Positions 35,801 to 50,100 of a stretch of DNA of 64,000 bases are shown here, piece by piece. The translations under genes were made by a program, and so were the position numbers. Source of the stretch: Apostichopus japonicus (taxonomy: Eukaryota > Echinodermata > Holothuroidea > Aspidochirotida > Stichopodidae); assembly GCF_037975245.1 (NCBI RefSeq), contig NC_092570.1:5399001-5463000 (forward strand), read 5' to 3'. Within the stretch, counting starts at the first letter, position 1. Every line of letters starts with the position of its first letter. The notes below the pieces were generated by a model. The model saw only the letters and a program-made list of their open reading frames with translations, did not search any database and was not told the DNA's origin.

Positions 35801-38800
35801 AAGTTAGAGATCAGATTTTGCTAAAATATGCGCATTACATCAGGAGACTGTGGTATTGCCTTACAGACTGGGAGACTCCTAGTAAAACCCGAGTGAGTTG
35901 GCTTCTGTCACATGCATTTCCCCCATCATCTAGACTATAGAAGTATTAGGGTAATTCTCCATGCCTTTCACCTTGTGTGGTTGGTTACAATTACTCAAAG
36001 TGATGTACTACTTGTAATCTACAGTGTAACACATGGACTATGCATCCACACACCAGTAGTACTGGAACTAATCAGTAAGCTGTTTTCACACAGTAATACC
36101 ATAGCACCATACCATAGCACCATAGCACATACTAGTAGTATTGCATTGCTGTTTTCCTCTTAATATTATCTGCTGCACTGGCTGGCCATATATACTTTCC
36201 ACACACTCACACTGTTCACACACAGCAGTGGTGAGTTTCCCGAACCTTTCATATCTCTGCAGCCGATCAGCGGCGGACTGAAAATTTGCTGGCCAGCTGC
36301 TGAGGGGTTTGTTGACAGTCGGTTTTGCTCCAGCCATGCATATTATGCGAAGAATCCCTCATTTCTGTAGACCAAAACTCCAGCAGAGGGTCAATGGGAA
36401 ACAGGCTGAGTTAATCAAGGGATATTTTTTACCGTTCTAGATAGATCATTGTGTTTACCAGCCAGTGTTGCTGCTGTAGACAATTGGTCTGTTCCTGTTA
36501 TAATAGATTGTGTTAGGTCTTGTTTCAATAGACGTAGTACGTAGTGTATATTCAGTAGTGGTTTATGTCTGGTGTATGCCTAATTGGTTGTTAGTTTGCC
36601 GTAGTAGTAGAGGTTGTGAGTGTTAGCTGTGTGTTGTGTTCCCTTAGATGGTACGGTGGCTCAGACAGTTGGGATAGAGAGCAATCAATGTGTTTCGTGT
36701 GAACATTTATATGTGGAGGCTGCAAGTTTTTGTCACTGTTCTGGATTTTCAAACTCACTACGACTTCGATTCTGTATATAAATAAATATATCTCATTAAG
36801 ATGAGATCTGTAGTCAGTGTTCTTAGTTAATGGTGGATCTGATCGTAGAGGAGGGGGGGTGGTTTGGGGGTGGGGGAGAGAGATCAAGGACCAGTGTAAA
36901 ACACATGTAAAGTATAATCAGGGTCAGACCTTAGTGTTCTTACTGAGGGATCGAAAAACCTGGTTGATCTTAGGGAGGTCAATTTCTTAATGTGAACAAC
37001 ATCAAATGTTAGTCTGCCAGTCCTACATGTTTCTGGTCACACAAAACAGTGACACTAAGTTCAATTCGAATGTAGACAATGTTGGTTCATCAAGTACTGC
37101 ATGGACTCAATGAAGCGTGCGTGCGGGTACTAGCAAATTGCTTTCCAAGGTCAAAACCTATTTTTCTATCTTATTGTAACAATCACTTAAATGTTGAAAC
37201 TAGACTGTACACACCAGCCAGCCCCTGCAGTCTGCAGCCGATGAACTATTCTGCATTGTGGCAAAGCATTTTGTGGTAGCATGGTATAAAAGGAATAAAA
37301 GTTCTGTTGTTATTTTGGGAATGCCTACTTATTATTAACACATGGAATTCCCTGCTGTACCCAGCACAAAACCACTGTCAATCATGTAACTTCTAAACAA
37401 GTTGGGACTTGAAAGTATGGTTGAAAGAAGAAAAAAAAAAAAACAACAGTTGGGTATATTGATGAAGATCTGTTGTGTTGATCCCTGGCCTAAGAGTGGA
37501 GTGTGAATGAAATGGAGTGTTGGGCTATGTTTTCATGATCACAAATAAATGGAAAATGTTTTTGCTTGCTCTAAATTCAGAAAACTTTCATGTATAAAAA
37601 TATTTAGAGAACCTTGGTTGTCAATTTTCCACAAAGTCTAAGTAAGTGATCTTTGTGTATTAAGTGCAAACCTAAATGGATACATTAAATCGTTTGGCAA
37701 CTCATTTGAAAGGGTTTAGTTTATTTGAATTTATACTTTTCTCTGGGGAAAACCTTGTCTTACCCTTAGCTTCAGTTATCCATATCTTGCACCCAGTACC
37801 TCCCAAATGGTGGCTTCATTGCACTTCTTATCATAGTTAATACCACAAAGTTTGTTCACCTGAATTGGCCCAGGTATATCTATATCTATATCAATATCTG
37901 TATCTATATTTATAGAATTGTATTTTGGGAGGAACTGACAGAACATGAGAGTAAAGTTAAGGGGCATGGTGGCACAAATTTATTTTTCATAAGGCACACC
38001 TACAATGAAAAAATATGCAGGGAAGTTTTTGTAACCGTTTTGAAGGCTTGAAAATATGCTTCATATAACTTATTACTATGCTTGTGTGCCATAACTGCTA
38101 TATGCATCTTGGCTCTTGTATATGTTGCCCATTTTGCATAGCATTTTTCTATGCGATATCGGATTTATAAATTATTGCCTGAAATGTCTGGTTTTGTCAA
38201 GGACTGGTTTGCTCATTTGTTGTTTAAAGTTGTCTGGGTATCACAGAGAAAGATGTTTGGTCTTCTACAGTATTGTGCAACTTATAAATGAGATGTGTAT
38301 TAAGTTGCACTGTATCTTTCTTTTTTTTTTTTAATGCTTCATTCTAGTGGTACCAGTCCCCCACCAATTATGGAAAGATGTTGGTATATTCTGAATTCAT
38401 ATGTGACTAATTGAGTCCACTAAATTGAAAGGTGACATTTTTACTGGTGTGTGAAATTGTGTTAAGGTTTGGAAATAAAAAAATATAAAAATGACACAAA
38501 ATTTGTGGGACACAAATTTTCAGTGTCAGATTGAACCATTTACAATGTGTATGCAACTGAGAAGAAGCCAATTGACTTTAAGTTAATGACAGAGATCTCT
38601 TAGTTTGATCATATACCTATTCCAACATGTGTGAATGCCACACGGCTTGGACAGAATGTCTTCCCTTTTTACAACCAAAAGCCCAAAATAGAGAGTTTAA
38701 TCAGTCGCAGTCACTGTGTAGCCATCCTATAATCTTTAACTACTTAGTACAGCTTCATCTACTTGTAATGAAAATTACTTTTTCGCCGTGGAGAGTTCCA

Positions 38801-41800
38801 TTTCCTTGGGGGTGCTTAATCCATGCACTTTCGACCGTATAGTAACCTATGTGCAATGTCATGCCAACTTAGTTTGTGATTTCAGCCTCGACTGTCATCA
38901 GGCCTGGTGCTTTTCACGTCTAAGACCTGTTGCTCTTGGTCAAAATATTTCTGGTTACCCTTTGAGAGCCTTTTAACTCAAGAGGCCATTTTTGCCTGTT
39001 TTGCTAGCTTGCTTTTGTTTCTGTTTTCATCACAATGATTGCTTGCCTTCATCAATGTCCTGTTTTAGAAGGAGGGAATATTTTTGTTTTGGGCAGAAAT
39101 TGCCATTCGGTCCCGGTTTTGAATGATGGATCCCCGTTACTAAAAGAATGCATTTGACGATGTGTCAAAATGTGCATTCATTCAGATTGGGAGGTATGTT
39201 TTCACTGCTGAAATCCTATATATATCAAGGTATGTATGCTTTGTTGCAAGTAATGGATTTCATTCATAAGTGGAATTCTGACTACCGCAAGGACTTGATT
39301 GAAAGATTGGAGTGAGCTCCGCTCAAGCTGCCAATCCATGATTACAGTCCTGCTACAAGGTAGGATAGATCTTAAAATCATAGTGCAAAACAATGTAACA
39401 GAATATTGAACATTCTTAATTGCAGCAGACAGACAACTAGTCTAGCTTAAATTTTTATCAACATGATTAACCCAGGATCTTCCCTGAGGTGGCCGAGTCA
39501 TGACCCCCCCATCTCCCCTGCCTTTCAGAATGGATGCACAAGCTTGCTTGGACCATTTGGATTTGATCGTATTCAGATAATAACATGGGCGGGAAACCTG
39601 TGGATGAATCTTCCAAGCTTTAGAAAATCCTTGTGCCAGTCTGAAACAATTTTCAATTTTTGTGATGCACTCTTATAGTTGCAAACCACCGATATAGATT
39701 ACAAACAAGTTACATCATTGTATTCATGAAACATTAATTTTTTAGATTACCAAACAAGCTTTAATACCTGTCTTCAATATCACAACTTTCACTTTCTCAT
39801 CCAGCCAACAGATTTACAAAACCTAACAACAACATTAAGTATTATGCATCCACTGACACCCACATTGTCTTCTTTCCGAAATTCAACAAACACCAACATT
39901 TTTGAGCATTTCTAGTTTTTGAGCATTTCATTCTAAAAACTTTCATTTAATTGTCCTATTGATATAAAATAAATAACATCAATACAAGTTTGAACAATTA
40001 TATACATGTAAATATCACTTGAAATGATGTTTACATTGTGTAGGGGGGTTTGGATGACCTAAGACACTGCTTGTATTTTGTCGGTATTTGTATAATAATG
40101 TCATGAATTAGTGTGAAATGGACTTATCCCTTCTGTTCTGTCATCGAAACCAGAACATCGATATCATAGGTGTCAACAGGTATCGCTGTCTGAATAGAAA
40201 GTGGGTGTAAACCGTCCATTAGATATCCACGGATACATATCCGTCGACGGATATCGACGGACACATTTTGATAGCCGCCGTTACCTCGTTTGTTACAGTA
40301 GGTATCTGACAATGAGTCTGTTGCAATGTTCAATGATTTTCCTCACCGTCGATGTGGACTAATTAGTCAGGTTATTCGTATAATAAACGTCAAATAGAGT
40401 ATTTTGGGATGGTTCGAGCAAAAAGTCCCCCCCCCCCTCATCAGTCGATGACATAAATGTTGATCGAATTACCATGAAGACATGCATGGATTTGTTAATA
40501 CTCAATCATTACTTTAATATATGCAGATCTATAATTTTGATAAACTAGGCTAGGTGTACGTAGCTGAAATTCCTTGGGCTGTATGTAACCTTAGGTTTTG
40601 TAACAATTATAAGTTATGGACAATTTTTATTCCTACTGACCACAGGTACTAGTTTTATGACCTATAAGTTTTTGAAAGAATATGAAAAGAGGATAAAAAG
40701 AATATAAAAAGAAACAAATGAGAGATAAAGTAGTAGGACTCGTTGTGTGTGAGCAAGGACAGAGACAGAGAGAGAGAGATGCAACCATGACGACAATATG
40801 TATATAGTAATTTAAGTTTGTGACTTCATGGTTTACTGCTTGCTGATCTGCCAGCTACTGTACACTAACTATTAAAGTCTCAATACGTGTTTGCTGATAA
40901 ATTTTTGCCAACTTCTTGAATGCAAAGCTTTTACATAAAGTAAGTTATAATGTCGAGTTAATGAAAGAGCATCGAATGGTCATGTCACCCGTCCTCAGAT
41001 TTGACATTATCTGTATCTATACTGGTGTAAATTAAAAGATTATTCAGCAAAAAATTACAAGAAGAAAGTGCACAATTTTTCCCTTCAGCATTGAATTAGT
41101 TATGCATTGTCATCCTACTGTACATGTTTTCAGTCTGTTACATAACATTATGCAATCAGTTGAACTCAACCCCCCACCCAAGAAGGCATCACAAGTTTAT
41201 TAGTGATGATGATTTTTTTACATTTCCCTCATGCTATACTGGATGATCCATTTCTATCAGCCATCTTTATTGCTGTACCTGACACATGTCATGTGATGCT
41301 CATCAAGTAGAGTTGTCCTCTCTCTCTCTCTCTCATTCTCTCATTTTCTGAGATGAATGTCATGAGATGAAGAGAGCTAGGTCATGACTGGATGGATGGC
41401 CTTGATGAGTACAGAATGGGTCTATTGCTGTTACTTGTTTTGAGCTTTGTACTCAGGGCAGGAAAACCTTGAAAGGTTACAGTCAGTCAAGGACGTGATT
41501 TCTTTCACTGTAAGATTGAGAAGCGAGAAAACACACTGAACACACTGATTGGTGATGAATGTTTGATTTGAACAAAAGATACAAAGCTTTTGATTAGGTA
41601 ACATGCACTAGCTGTGTTAGATACATGAATCAATACCTACTACCACTTTTGTCAATACCTACTACCACTTTTGTTTGTTAATGGATTAAAAGTAGTTACC
41701 AATTAATTTGGAGAATCCTCATATCTCTCATCGCTGTCACACATGCAGCTTCTTAACAGCCACAGGGAAGAACCATTGGATAACTATTTTCAGGATTGGC

Positions 41801-44800
41801 TGCATAATAACTAAAGTTTTGGAGGAATCTTTTTTTTAAATTTTACTCTGCCATTTGTGTCATCATCACTGGTAAACTCATCTTGCCTCTCAGGAGGTTA
41901 ATCACCCTTTTCCTTTGATTGGAAACATTTCTTAGTTTAGTATCTTTTGATGTTTTTTCCTCACTCTCTCTGTCTCTGAGCTGTAAGCCAGTCTATGTGT
42001 GTGTGTTTGCTGGTTACTCAAGCAATCAGTGTGTGGAATCTGGTGGTATTTATTCTATAGTAAAGTATGTGTGTACTGGGTGTATGTATTGAGTCTATAG
42101 CTAATAACCAATGATGGTATCCTTGGTTTATTGTCTCCCTTTTCAATGGTCAGCCACCTCTCAATAGTGAGGTATATAAATAAGACCCAAGGAGTGGAAT
42201 CTTGTGGTTTTGGAGGCTTGGAAAAGAAGAAAACAACAAACTTGAATGGGCTTGTTATTAGTGTATTGTGTGTAGTTAGGTACTGCAGGACAGTGTATGC
42301 ATGTGGTAGGAATCAATACATTGTGATGTGCCTAGATTGATTTATGCTTGAAGATGCCATCCTCTTTGGTACAGTTTGTTATAATCGCATGAAGAATTTG
42401 ACTACACAGTGTTTTCAAGCCTCTGAAAAATTCCAAACTGGTGAGTGCATGAAACTTAATTGTGTAACTGGTTTAGGGTTTTTTTTCTTCAACTTTTCAA
42501 CTCTTAACTGTAAATCAATCAATCAGAAAACATCTATAGACTGGCCGCTCTTTAAGTCATTTCTATAAGTTCTTTCCTTGTTGCGACAACAGATTATTTC
42601 TTACCTGAATGAGACAGCAAAAAAATTGTTAATTTTTTTTCAGATCGCTTAAATGATCTTATCACTGTGTGCATTGCACATTCAATTTTCAATCGTTAAC
42701 TCGTAAATCACAACAGGTAGGTAATGATGGACAAGTTGAAATGTATGTGCAGCTGTCACTGTTCATTACCATTCATGACATTCACATTGAATGTATCAAA
42801 AGTCAAATGTTGGATGGCATACGTTACACTGTGATATTGCATACACATACACTGTAGTTTACATGTGCTGTTCAAATTGTCCATTTATCCGATCTCCAGT
42901 ACAAGTCAATTTTATTCTTATACATAATCTTCATCAAATTTAATGTAAAACTCTCAAGTTAAATTGTGAAGCAAGATAAATGTTTCTTGCATTTTTCAAA
43001 TGCTCCTGCTCCTTAATTGTGTAATAGCTGTTGTACAGTGCTGTTATATAGTTACTACTGCAGTAATAACCATCTCTTTGTAGACTTGTGTCACAATCTC
43101 AAATTTTTATGCAGAGATGTTAATGTTCTTTGTTCTTGAAACTAGATATGCTACTAGACATTAACCTGAGAGGTCATAAGGTTTGCCCCCAAATGTAGCA
43201 AACCAAAAAAGTGCTAAAAGCTTTCTAGATTTTTTATTCTCCTAACTATCGGAACAGAGCAAAGAAATACATACGGCGAGGGCTGGAATGAGATTCGAAA
43301 AAAAAAATTAAGTAACTCACAGAGAATGAGGGCGTGTTCAATTAGCCCATTAAGTGTCTAAGTTTCATTATTAGTGACCATTATTTGATGTTTAGCATAT
43401 ATGTCTAAGGGAAATCATATCATATCAGAAATAATGTATCGATGGACAGCCGTTAGTACGTGAAACTGAAAGCGTAGTAGTTTGCTGAGCCGCTAGATGT
43501 TAACGTTTCTTTTGAAATGTTGACAGGTTTTCTCAATGACCATAAAATCTGTTGTGACATTAAAAAAAGTCAACCTTTTATTCCTTGCAAAGAAAATGAT
43601 AGGAAATGCTGCTTCGTCATGTAGCTAATTTGTAACGGAAGGATTTTGATGATGAGTCCAGACGGACTAAAAAAAAAAGCAGGCCATGCACACGGAAGTT
43701 GTCAGTGTCTCGAATCACCTATGGGCATGTTTTTGTTTTCTCAATCTTTTTTGATATTTCAGTTGCGTGGGATTTAATTGACTCATAACTCGAGTCTTGT
43801 TTCTTCTTCTCGGTACGATAATGTATCGTTACCTACATCCTTAAGTATGACAAACTTTCAGAGCAATACTTCCTGTAATACAGTCTACGTCACTGAAGCC
43901 AGTGTGTGTAGCAAAGGGTGGATGATGTCATCAGGTTTCTCTGTCACGGTCTATATTTAGGAAAAGCTCAGTCACGGTGTGATGGGTACTTCCCTCCCTT
44001 TGTTCCTGGAGAGAACGTGAGAATCTTCATGCACTAATCTACTGAAGTCAGTGCGAGAGAGTGTTACATGGGATTCGCAGGGTATTCACAATTAACTCAC
44101 AGTGAAAGCTTTATTGATTAAACATTGATCGGGTCTGTCGTCAATCAGAGGATATTTATTAACGTTTTTCATATTTTTTTTTTAATGGAATGTAGCGATT
44201 GTGCAGAGGAGGCCGTGTATTCAGAGAAGAGGTTTGATTTTTTTTACCTATCCGTTGTGTTGCGTGTTTTGCTTAAAACTTGTAATACTGTAAATAATAC
44301 CAAGACAGAACTGTATCTATTTGTATTGGTAAAAGTACACAGTACTGTGTTTTCCTGTGTTAGGATAGCTTTCTGTAAACTAGGTCATAAATTGTGTTTA
44401 TAAGAAATTTTATTAAAGAGGTTAATGAATGGCCATAATTTTGCTTAGCTGTGCTATTAAAACCGATATTCAATCTTCTCCTCATTCTGGCTTTTCTGGA
44501 CCACTAGCTACAGTATACAAAATTGTCATTTCAGGAATGTACACTTAATGTATACCCTTAACAAAAAACAAAGCAGTACTGTATCTTGCTGTAGGGAAGG
44601 TTTATAACGACATTCTCAAAGTCGAAAGTAAGAAAGAAAAATACTGGGAGGGAAAGGCAAGGAAACATTTTCAGGGAATAATTTTTTAGTGTTCAAATTT
44701 TGCGTAATGGTTCTTCCTGTGCACAAAAACTGTTACACAGTACATAGTACATCTTGGCACTTGTATTAGAAATTTGACCATTTTGCATTTAGCATTGTGC

Positions 44801-47084
44801 AATGCGTGATGCTGGATAAATTATATCCCTGAGTTTGGTATTTTTTATAAGTTATCCACTATCACATTCCACAATGCTAAGCATACCCTTAAAAAAAATG
44901 ATTGTGCAATGTGATACTGGAGAAAATATTCCCTGAGTTTGGTATTTTTAAAAGCTTTAAAGGTTTATTTGTACCTTGGCAATAGATTTTTTGACATTAA
45001 GTCGATGACATCAGTAATATTTTTTGTTGCTCCATGCTGTACTGACTGTACAGGACAAGTACTATTCAACACTGGTCGTCGGTGTTTGTAATCTATGGTG
45101 TCCCAGTAATGGTGCTGGTGCACATTTTTTATTCTGTTGTGAGAAATGCCCTGCATCTTTCCACCTGGCAACAACTAATTACAGATAGTCAGTCAAACAA
45201 TATAATCAAGATATTTCTTATCTTTTTCTTACATAACTGTAATCTTCAATTTCACCAGCTTGGTTGGTTAGAATCAAACGGTACAGTAGAATGTGATGTG
45301 CCACTGCCAGATGTTGTAAGCTGATTGTGCTCAACATACAGTACAGTATCAGCATACACCATTGGTATTGAAGTTGGCATGCAATAAAGGAAGATTATTA
45401 TTGTCGTTTGTCTTCATCTCTGTGTGTACAGATGTGTATGTACAGTAAGTGTCTGTATATGTATGCTTTTGTGTATGAGTGCGCAGAGTCTCTCTACACA
45501 GTAGTATTCAGCAAAAATATTGTATCATCGACTCATTGGTATTGACAGCAAATCCCGGCAGGCTAAAAACTTACTCAAAACTTGTCAAACGTACCTTCCT
45601 GGAGGCTTGCACCTCCAGTTTATTCACACACTTTGAAAATGTCTCCAATTTGACAAATGTCTCCAATTAGACAAATGTCTCAGGAAGGACGATAGTACTA
45701 CAGTATATAGTACTAGACGGTAGCAGTAAAAATGAATGTAGCACTTTTAGAATGAGGGACCGTTGCGTTGAATTTCTGGCATTTTTGTGGCTGTTTTTTG
45801 CATACTGATGACCTTTCCAGAGAGACGGTTTTACAAAGAAGTTCTTCTGAAATTTATAGGATTCTGTTCCTTCCATTCAGGAAGACATTGGATTATGCGC
45901 TTTGTAGTTTCTCCCTGTCCGGATGATAACACCATTTCAGTTTTAGCTGTTCTCACATTCATAAAGCTTTGGTTTAATACTAGCAGATTCCTACACTTAG
46001 ATTTATATTCTGTGACTAAAGAAAGCAAAAGCATTTCATTGACGATAATTACCCTATTTCATTTTCCATTTTGTCTTCTATAGGGCCATACGAGCTTTCC
46101 AGCAGGTGTTGTACATAGACTCTGGGTTCAGCCGTGCCAATGAAGTTCATCTCCGTTTGGGTCACATGTTTAAAGTGAACGGTGACTATGAGTCAAGTCT
46201 AAAACATTACCAGCTCGCCCTTGTCGATAATACTATCTGCTCCTTGTCTAAACCAGAAAGTAAGTACTTAATAATAGTCATACAAGGTCTTTATAATTTT
46301 TCCAACTTTGAGTTATGTTTCTTCTTTGCTGCCTGGCAAAACTTTACCCATTTTTTTTTGTAACTTTATGCTCTTTAACATAGCATTTTTAATTAGATAC
46401 ACATTTAGTTAAATGGATATGTTAATTAATACGATAAAATCTAACGTTGCCTCATAAAGACAGACTAACTCAAGGAAAAGCAAAAGTAAAACTCAAATAC
46501 GAGAAAAAAGAGAAGACAAAAATTTGTGCTGGATATCTTTACAAACTGAGAACAATATTCCTTCCTCAAAAGTACTGATTGCCTTGATTGGTGGTTTTGT
46601 GATCAAATGCGTAGACTATAATTAATATTGTAATTAATTCCAACTTACCAGCTGGTTTTACCAAGAGAAATTTTAACAGGATAGAGTCATGTTTTGTTTG
46701 CTTTAGGAGAGGAAAAAGGGGAGGGAAATGAGGAGGGGGAGTAGAGACAGAAGAAAACCATTCATCCTAGTACTGAAACAGTTCATATATACACATTTTT
46801 TTGTTTCTGTAATGAACATTGCCTAATGAACAAAACCCAGCAAATAAATTTCCAGTTTCCAAAAATATGAACTTACACATTTTGCTAAGTCAGTGTGCCA
46901 GTTTCTAGCTAACTTAGCTGTATAAAAATGGGGACAAGTGCTAAGTCAGCACTCAAGTAGGAAATTCATGTGACTTTTTTATACAGTGTAAAGGGTACCT
47001 GTTTGCATATATATGTTAAAACCATGTCTATATGACCTGTAACAACATTTACAGATTTGTGTTAAATTCTCCTAGAAAAGGTTT

Positions 47085-47137
<53 letters not shown>

Positions 47138-50100
47138 CAGTTTACCAATATATATATCAATTTACCAATATTTACCAATATATGAAAACAAAACTGCCAT
47201 GGAAAGTTCATCAGTACAATAACTGGATTTATGAGACACACTTTGTTTCCTCCCTCCATTACTGATTGATATGATTGTACTTGGCTCTATTGCACAACTC
47301 TCTTCCTTCAATATTTACTGTTGCAATCACACACAAGCACAAAGGATATCTTTAACCCGCACAACAGAAATAACTTGGGGACTACTTTACTACAGAGAAA
47401 TGCTAAACAGAGAAGGGGAATTCCCAGATTGCATTGTACAATACATGTACTGTGTTTAATCAATAGTGCTCTCAAAAAAAAACCTGTGTGGTGACGTCAT
47501 ATATTAACTGAGGTTTGTTTTGGAACTAGAAAACTTTGTGTAGAACCATTGTTTTTTTTTTTTTTTTTTTACCCCTCGCTTCTGTTCTTTTTTAGTATGA
47601 GAACAAGCAATAGTTCACTACTACTACTATTTTTTTTGGCCTTTATGGACTGACACCTCAGATTTATTCACTTTTAGAGATCAACATTTGTTTGTTTTGA
47701 CAGAAAAATGTTTAAGAAATGGAAGTTATCAGAAGCATTAACATTCTTTCATCAATGCCTAAATGTTTGTCATAGTGAAGTATGAGCTTGGTATCCAAAT
47801 ATATGAAAAAGGCTTGGCTAATATAAATACTTTATATTTAATAAATAACTACTTGATTTCTTTCAAGTCCTAGGTTTTAAAAAGCCAAACAATTGAGAGC
47901 CTTGAATCCGACTCTCTTTGTGTGACTGCATGCCATTACCACACCACTAGTGATGAAACTGCCTAAAGTACTGTAACATCCCATTTGAATTCAAAATGGC
48001 TTCATGTTGCTTAAAGATGATATTACATTTAGACCTAGTCTGTGAAACGTTACTGCTCACACGACGAGACGACATCTGGTGCATTTTGTGTGCAGAGTAT
48101 AAACCTGCTACTGCTATGCATGGATTTGCCAAGAGCAAACTGTGTACTAGTAGTAGGGTAATAGAGCAATGCAAATTGAATTCTAACATTGGCTAAATTT
48201 GACTACGAGACTGACGACGTCCATAGAGCCACAAAGCAAAAAAATCTTCGATATATTTGTTAAGGAACGGGGCTTGCCAGGCTTGTAGGCGTTACCGTGG
48301 TTCTTGTAGGTGGTGGCCAAGTTTCATGTTTGCAATAAGTGCCCATATAGATGATTGAGGTAGATGACCTATTTTGAAAGAAACAAATATCTGGAAGGGG
48401 AATCACACTGCTGTGTAAACAAACATGTTGCAACAAACATGTTGCAACAAACATGTTGTTTTGCGAAGAATGAGACTGTGTTTCCTAATGTGACAGTGTG
48501 CAGTGTTTACATGTTTAAGTTAACAGTGTTGGTATCATCGGGGGGAGACTTTGGACTAGTACTCCGGTACTTTACTAGTTGGCGCCCAGACTGACGGACC
48601 TCGTTGAGTGCCGTATGTCTAACAAACATTGTCGGTCGTTGTGAGGTCTCTGGTAACCTTGTGATTTGATAATTGTTTTGGTTACCGTTACCTATTTTAT
48701 CTCAATGACTCAACCTACTACATCGGCGTAGGTTGAATTCGTTCATAATAATTGAATGGCAGCTGCTTGTTTGCATTTGGCGGGTATCCTTCTCTCTCAT
48801 CAATAGCACTAAATTTCTGTTACCCTACTTGTTTGCATTTAATGATTTGTGAAGTATTTTTGTATAACAAACTTCGACATTTGACCTGTCTGAGCACACC
48901 GCCACATGTGATAGGTACACATAGCCAGCTTAGGTTACTCCACACATAAGAATTGGGTCTGACAGTTATTTCCTCTCTTACCTGTCTCCTGTACATAGGC
49001 ACTCAGTTCTACCGTAGCCTAAGAACCAATAACATTTTTGCACTGCAACCCCTAGTAATCTAAATGACATCTCTGGTTCAAAACTATAAGTGAATAATTT
49101 TACCAAGCCGAACGGGACATCTAGACAAATCGAAATGACATGTTGATGTTTTCATGTTTATAGATAGATACAGTAGTTATATCTATAACGTCCATACAGT
49201 GTAACACAAGTGGGGAAAGAGCCTGTGCGCCGATTGTGTCATGATGTAGAGTCACCCTGTAAATGTGTAAATGAAGCTAGAGGAATGATTGTCTCTGTCT
49301 AAATACAGCTGGCTTTAACAAGTGACAAGTGGCATAGGCTGCTGGCTAATGATTAGCAATGTTAAAACGATTAGAATGCTAGCTACCTTCACTCGGTATG
49401 GGTAGATCAAGATGAAGGAGGATCAAGCGGGTCATTGGGGGCGCTGTGCAAGAATATTTAAATACCAGTGGTTAGGCCAGAGTAGTTTGGGTTGCATATG
49501 TATCAGAGACGGGTAACAATATTTGTTCGTAAATATCTAAACTAGTAAGTTTCGTCGTGTTTTCACCTCCTGGGTGTTTCTGTTGTAGGTGGCAGTAGAC
49601 AGGTATTCATTCCACTGGTACCGTCGACCAAAGTGCTCAAGGAGTTAACTGTTCTTTTCACATCATACATTGTTGATAATATTTAGTAAATATATCAGTT
49701 GTCTTCTATCTGCAACTTAACATACTTTTTTTCACCTTTCTTTTGCAGTAAAATTCCACATTGCTCATTTGCAAGAAGTTCAGGTAAGTCATGCTAAATT
49801 ATTCATGAAAAGCTTTTCGTGATCAGAATACAGATATATGTATATATATATATATATATATACATATATGTATATCAACAATAGAACTTAGTTAAGAATT
49901 GATCCCAGATGCTGTAGTGAAGTTAGTTGATACCATTTTCAATGTGCTTAAAGTCGATGCTGTTATCAGAAATTGCTAATTTTGAGCCAGGTAATTTTGA
50001 TTGTCCTTCAAAGGACGGATGACAGTCAGATGACATTACACGCTCTACCCTGTAGTTCATATCTGTCAGAATATACCTGTCTTTAAAAAAAACCCAAAGT

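Larger units (their letters stand above)
10344..46083 (+). other. KDM6A giant intron, 35.7 kb
   Basis: A GT-AG intron between the two halves of one tryptophan codon. No nested host gene was found. It carries most of the transposon load of the window, listed separately, and otherwise AT-rich DNA with microsatellites and homopolymers. Subregions without a separate entry showed nothing I could assign. Confidence 0.85.
46260..49748 (+). other. KDM6A intron, 3.5 kb
   Basis: GT-AG intron with an (AT)n at about 47090-47132, a T-run near 47551-47570, three repeats of CAACAAACATGTTG (about 48419-48460), and two repeat A copies (48970-49055, 49430-49555). No gene inside. Confidence 0.85.

Noticed and set aside
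40124-40333. 69-codon minus-strand ORF in the CpG-rich patch
   Set aside because: No domain or family resemblance; it is of chance length.
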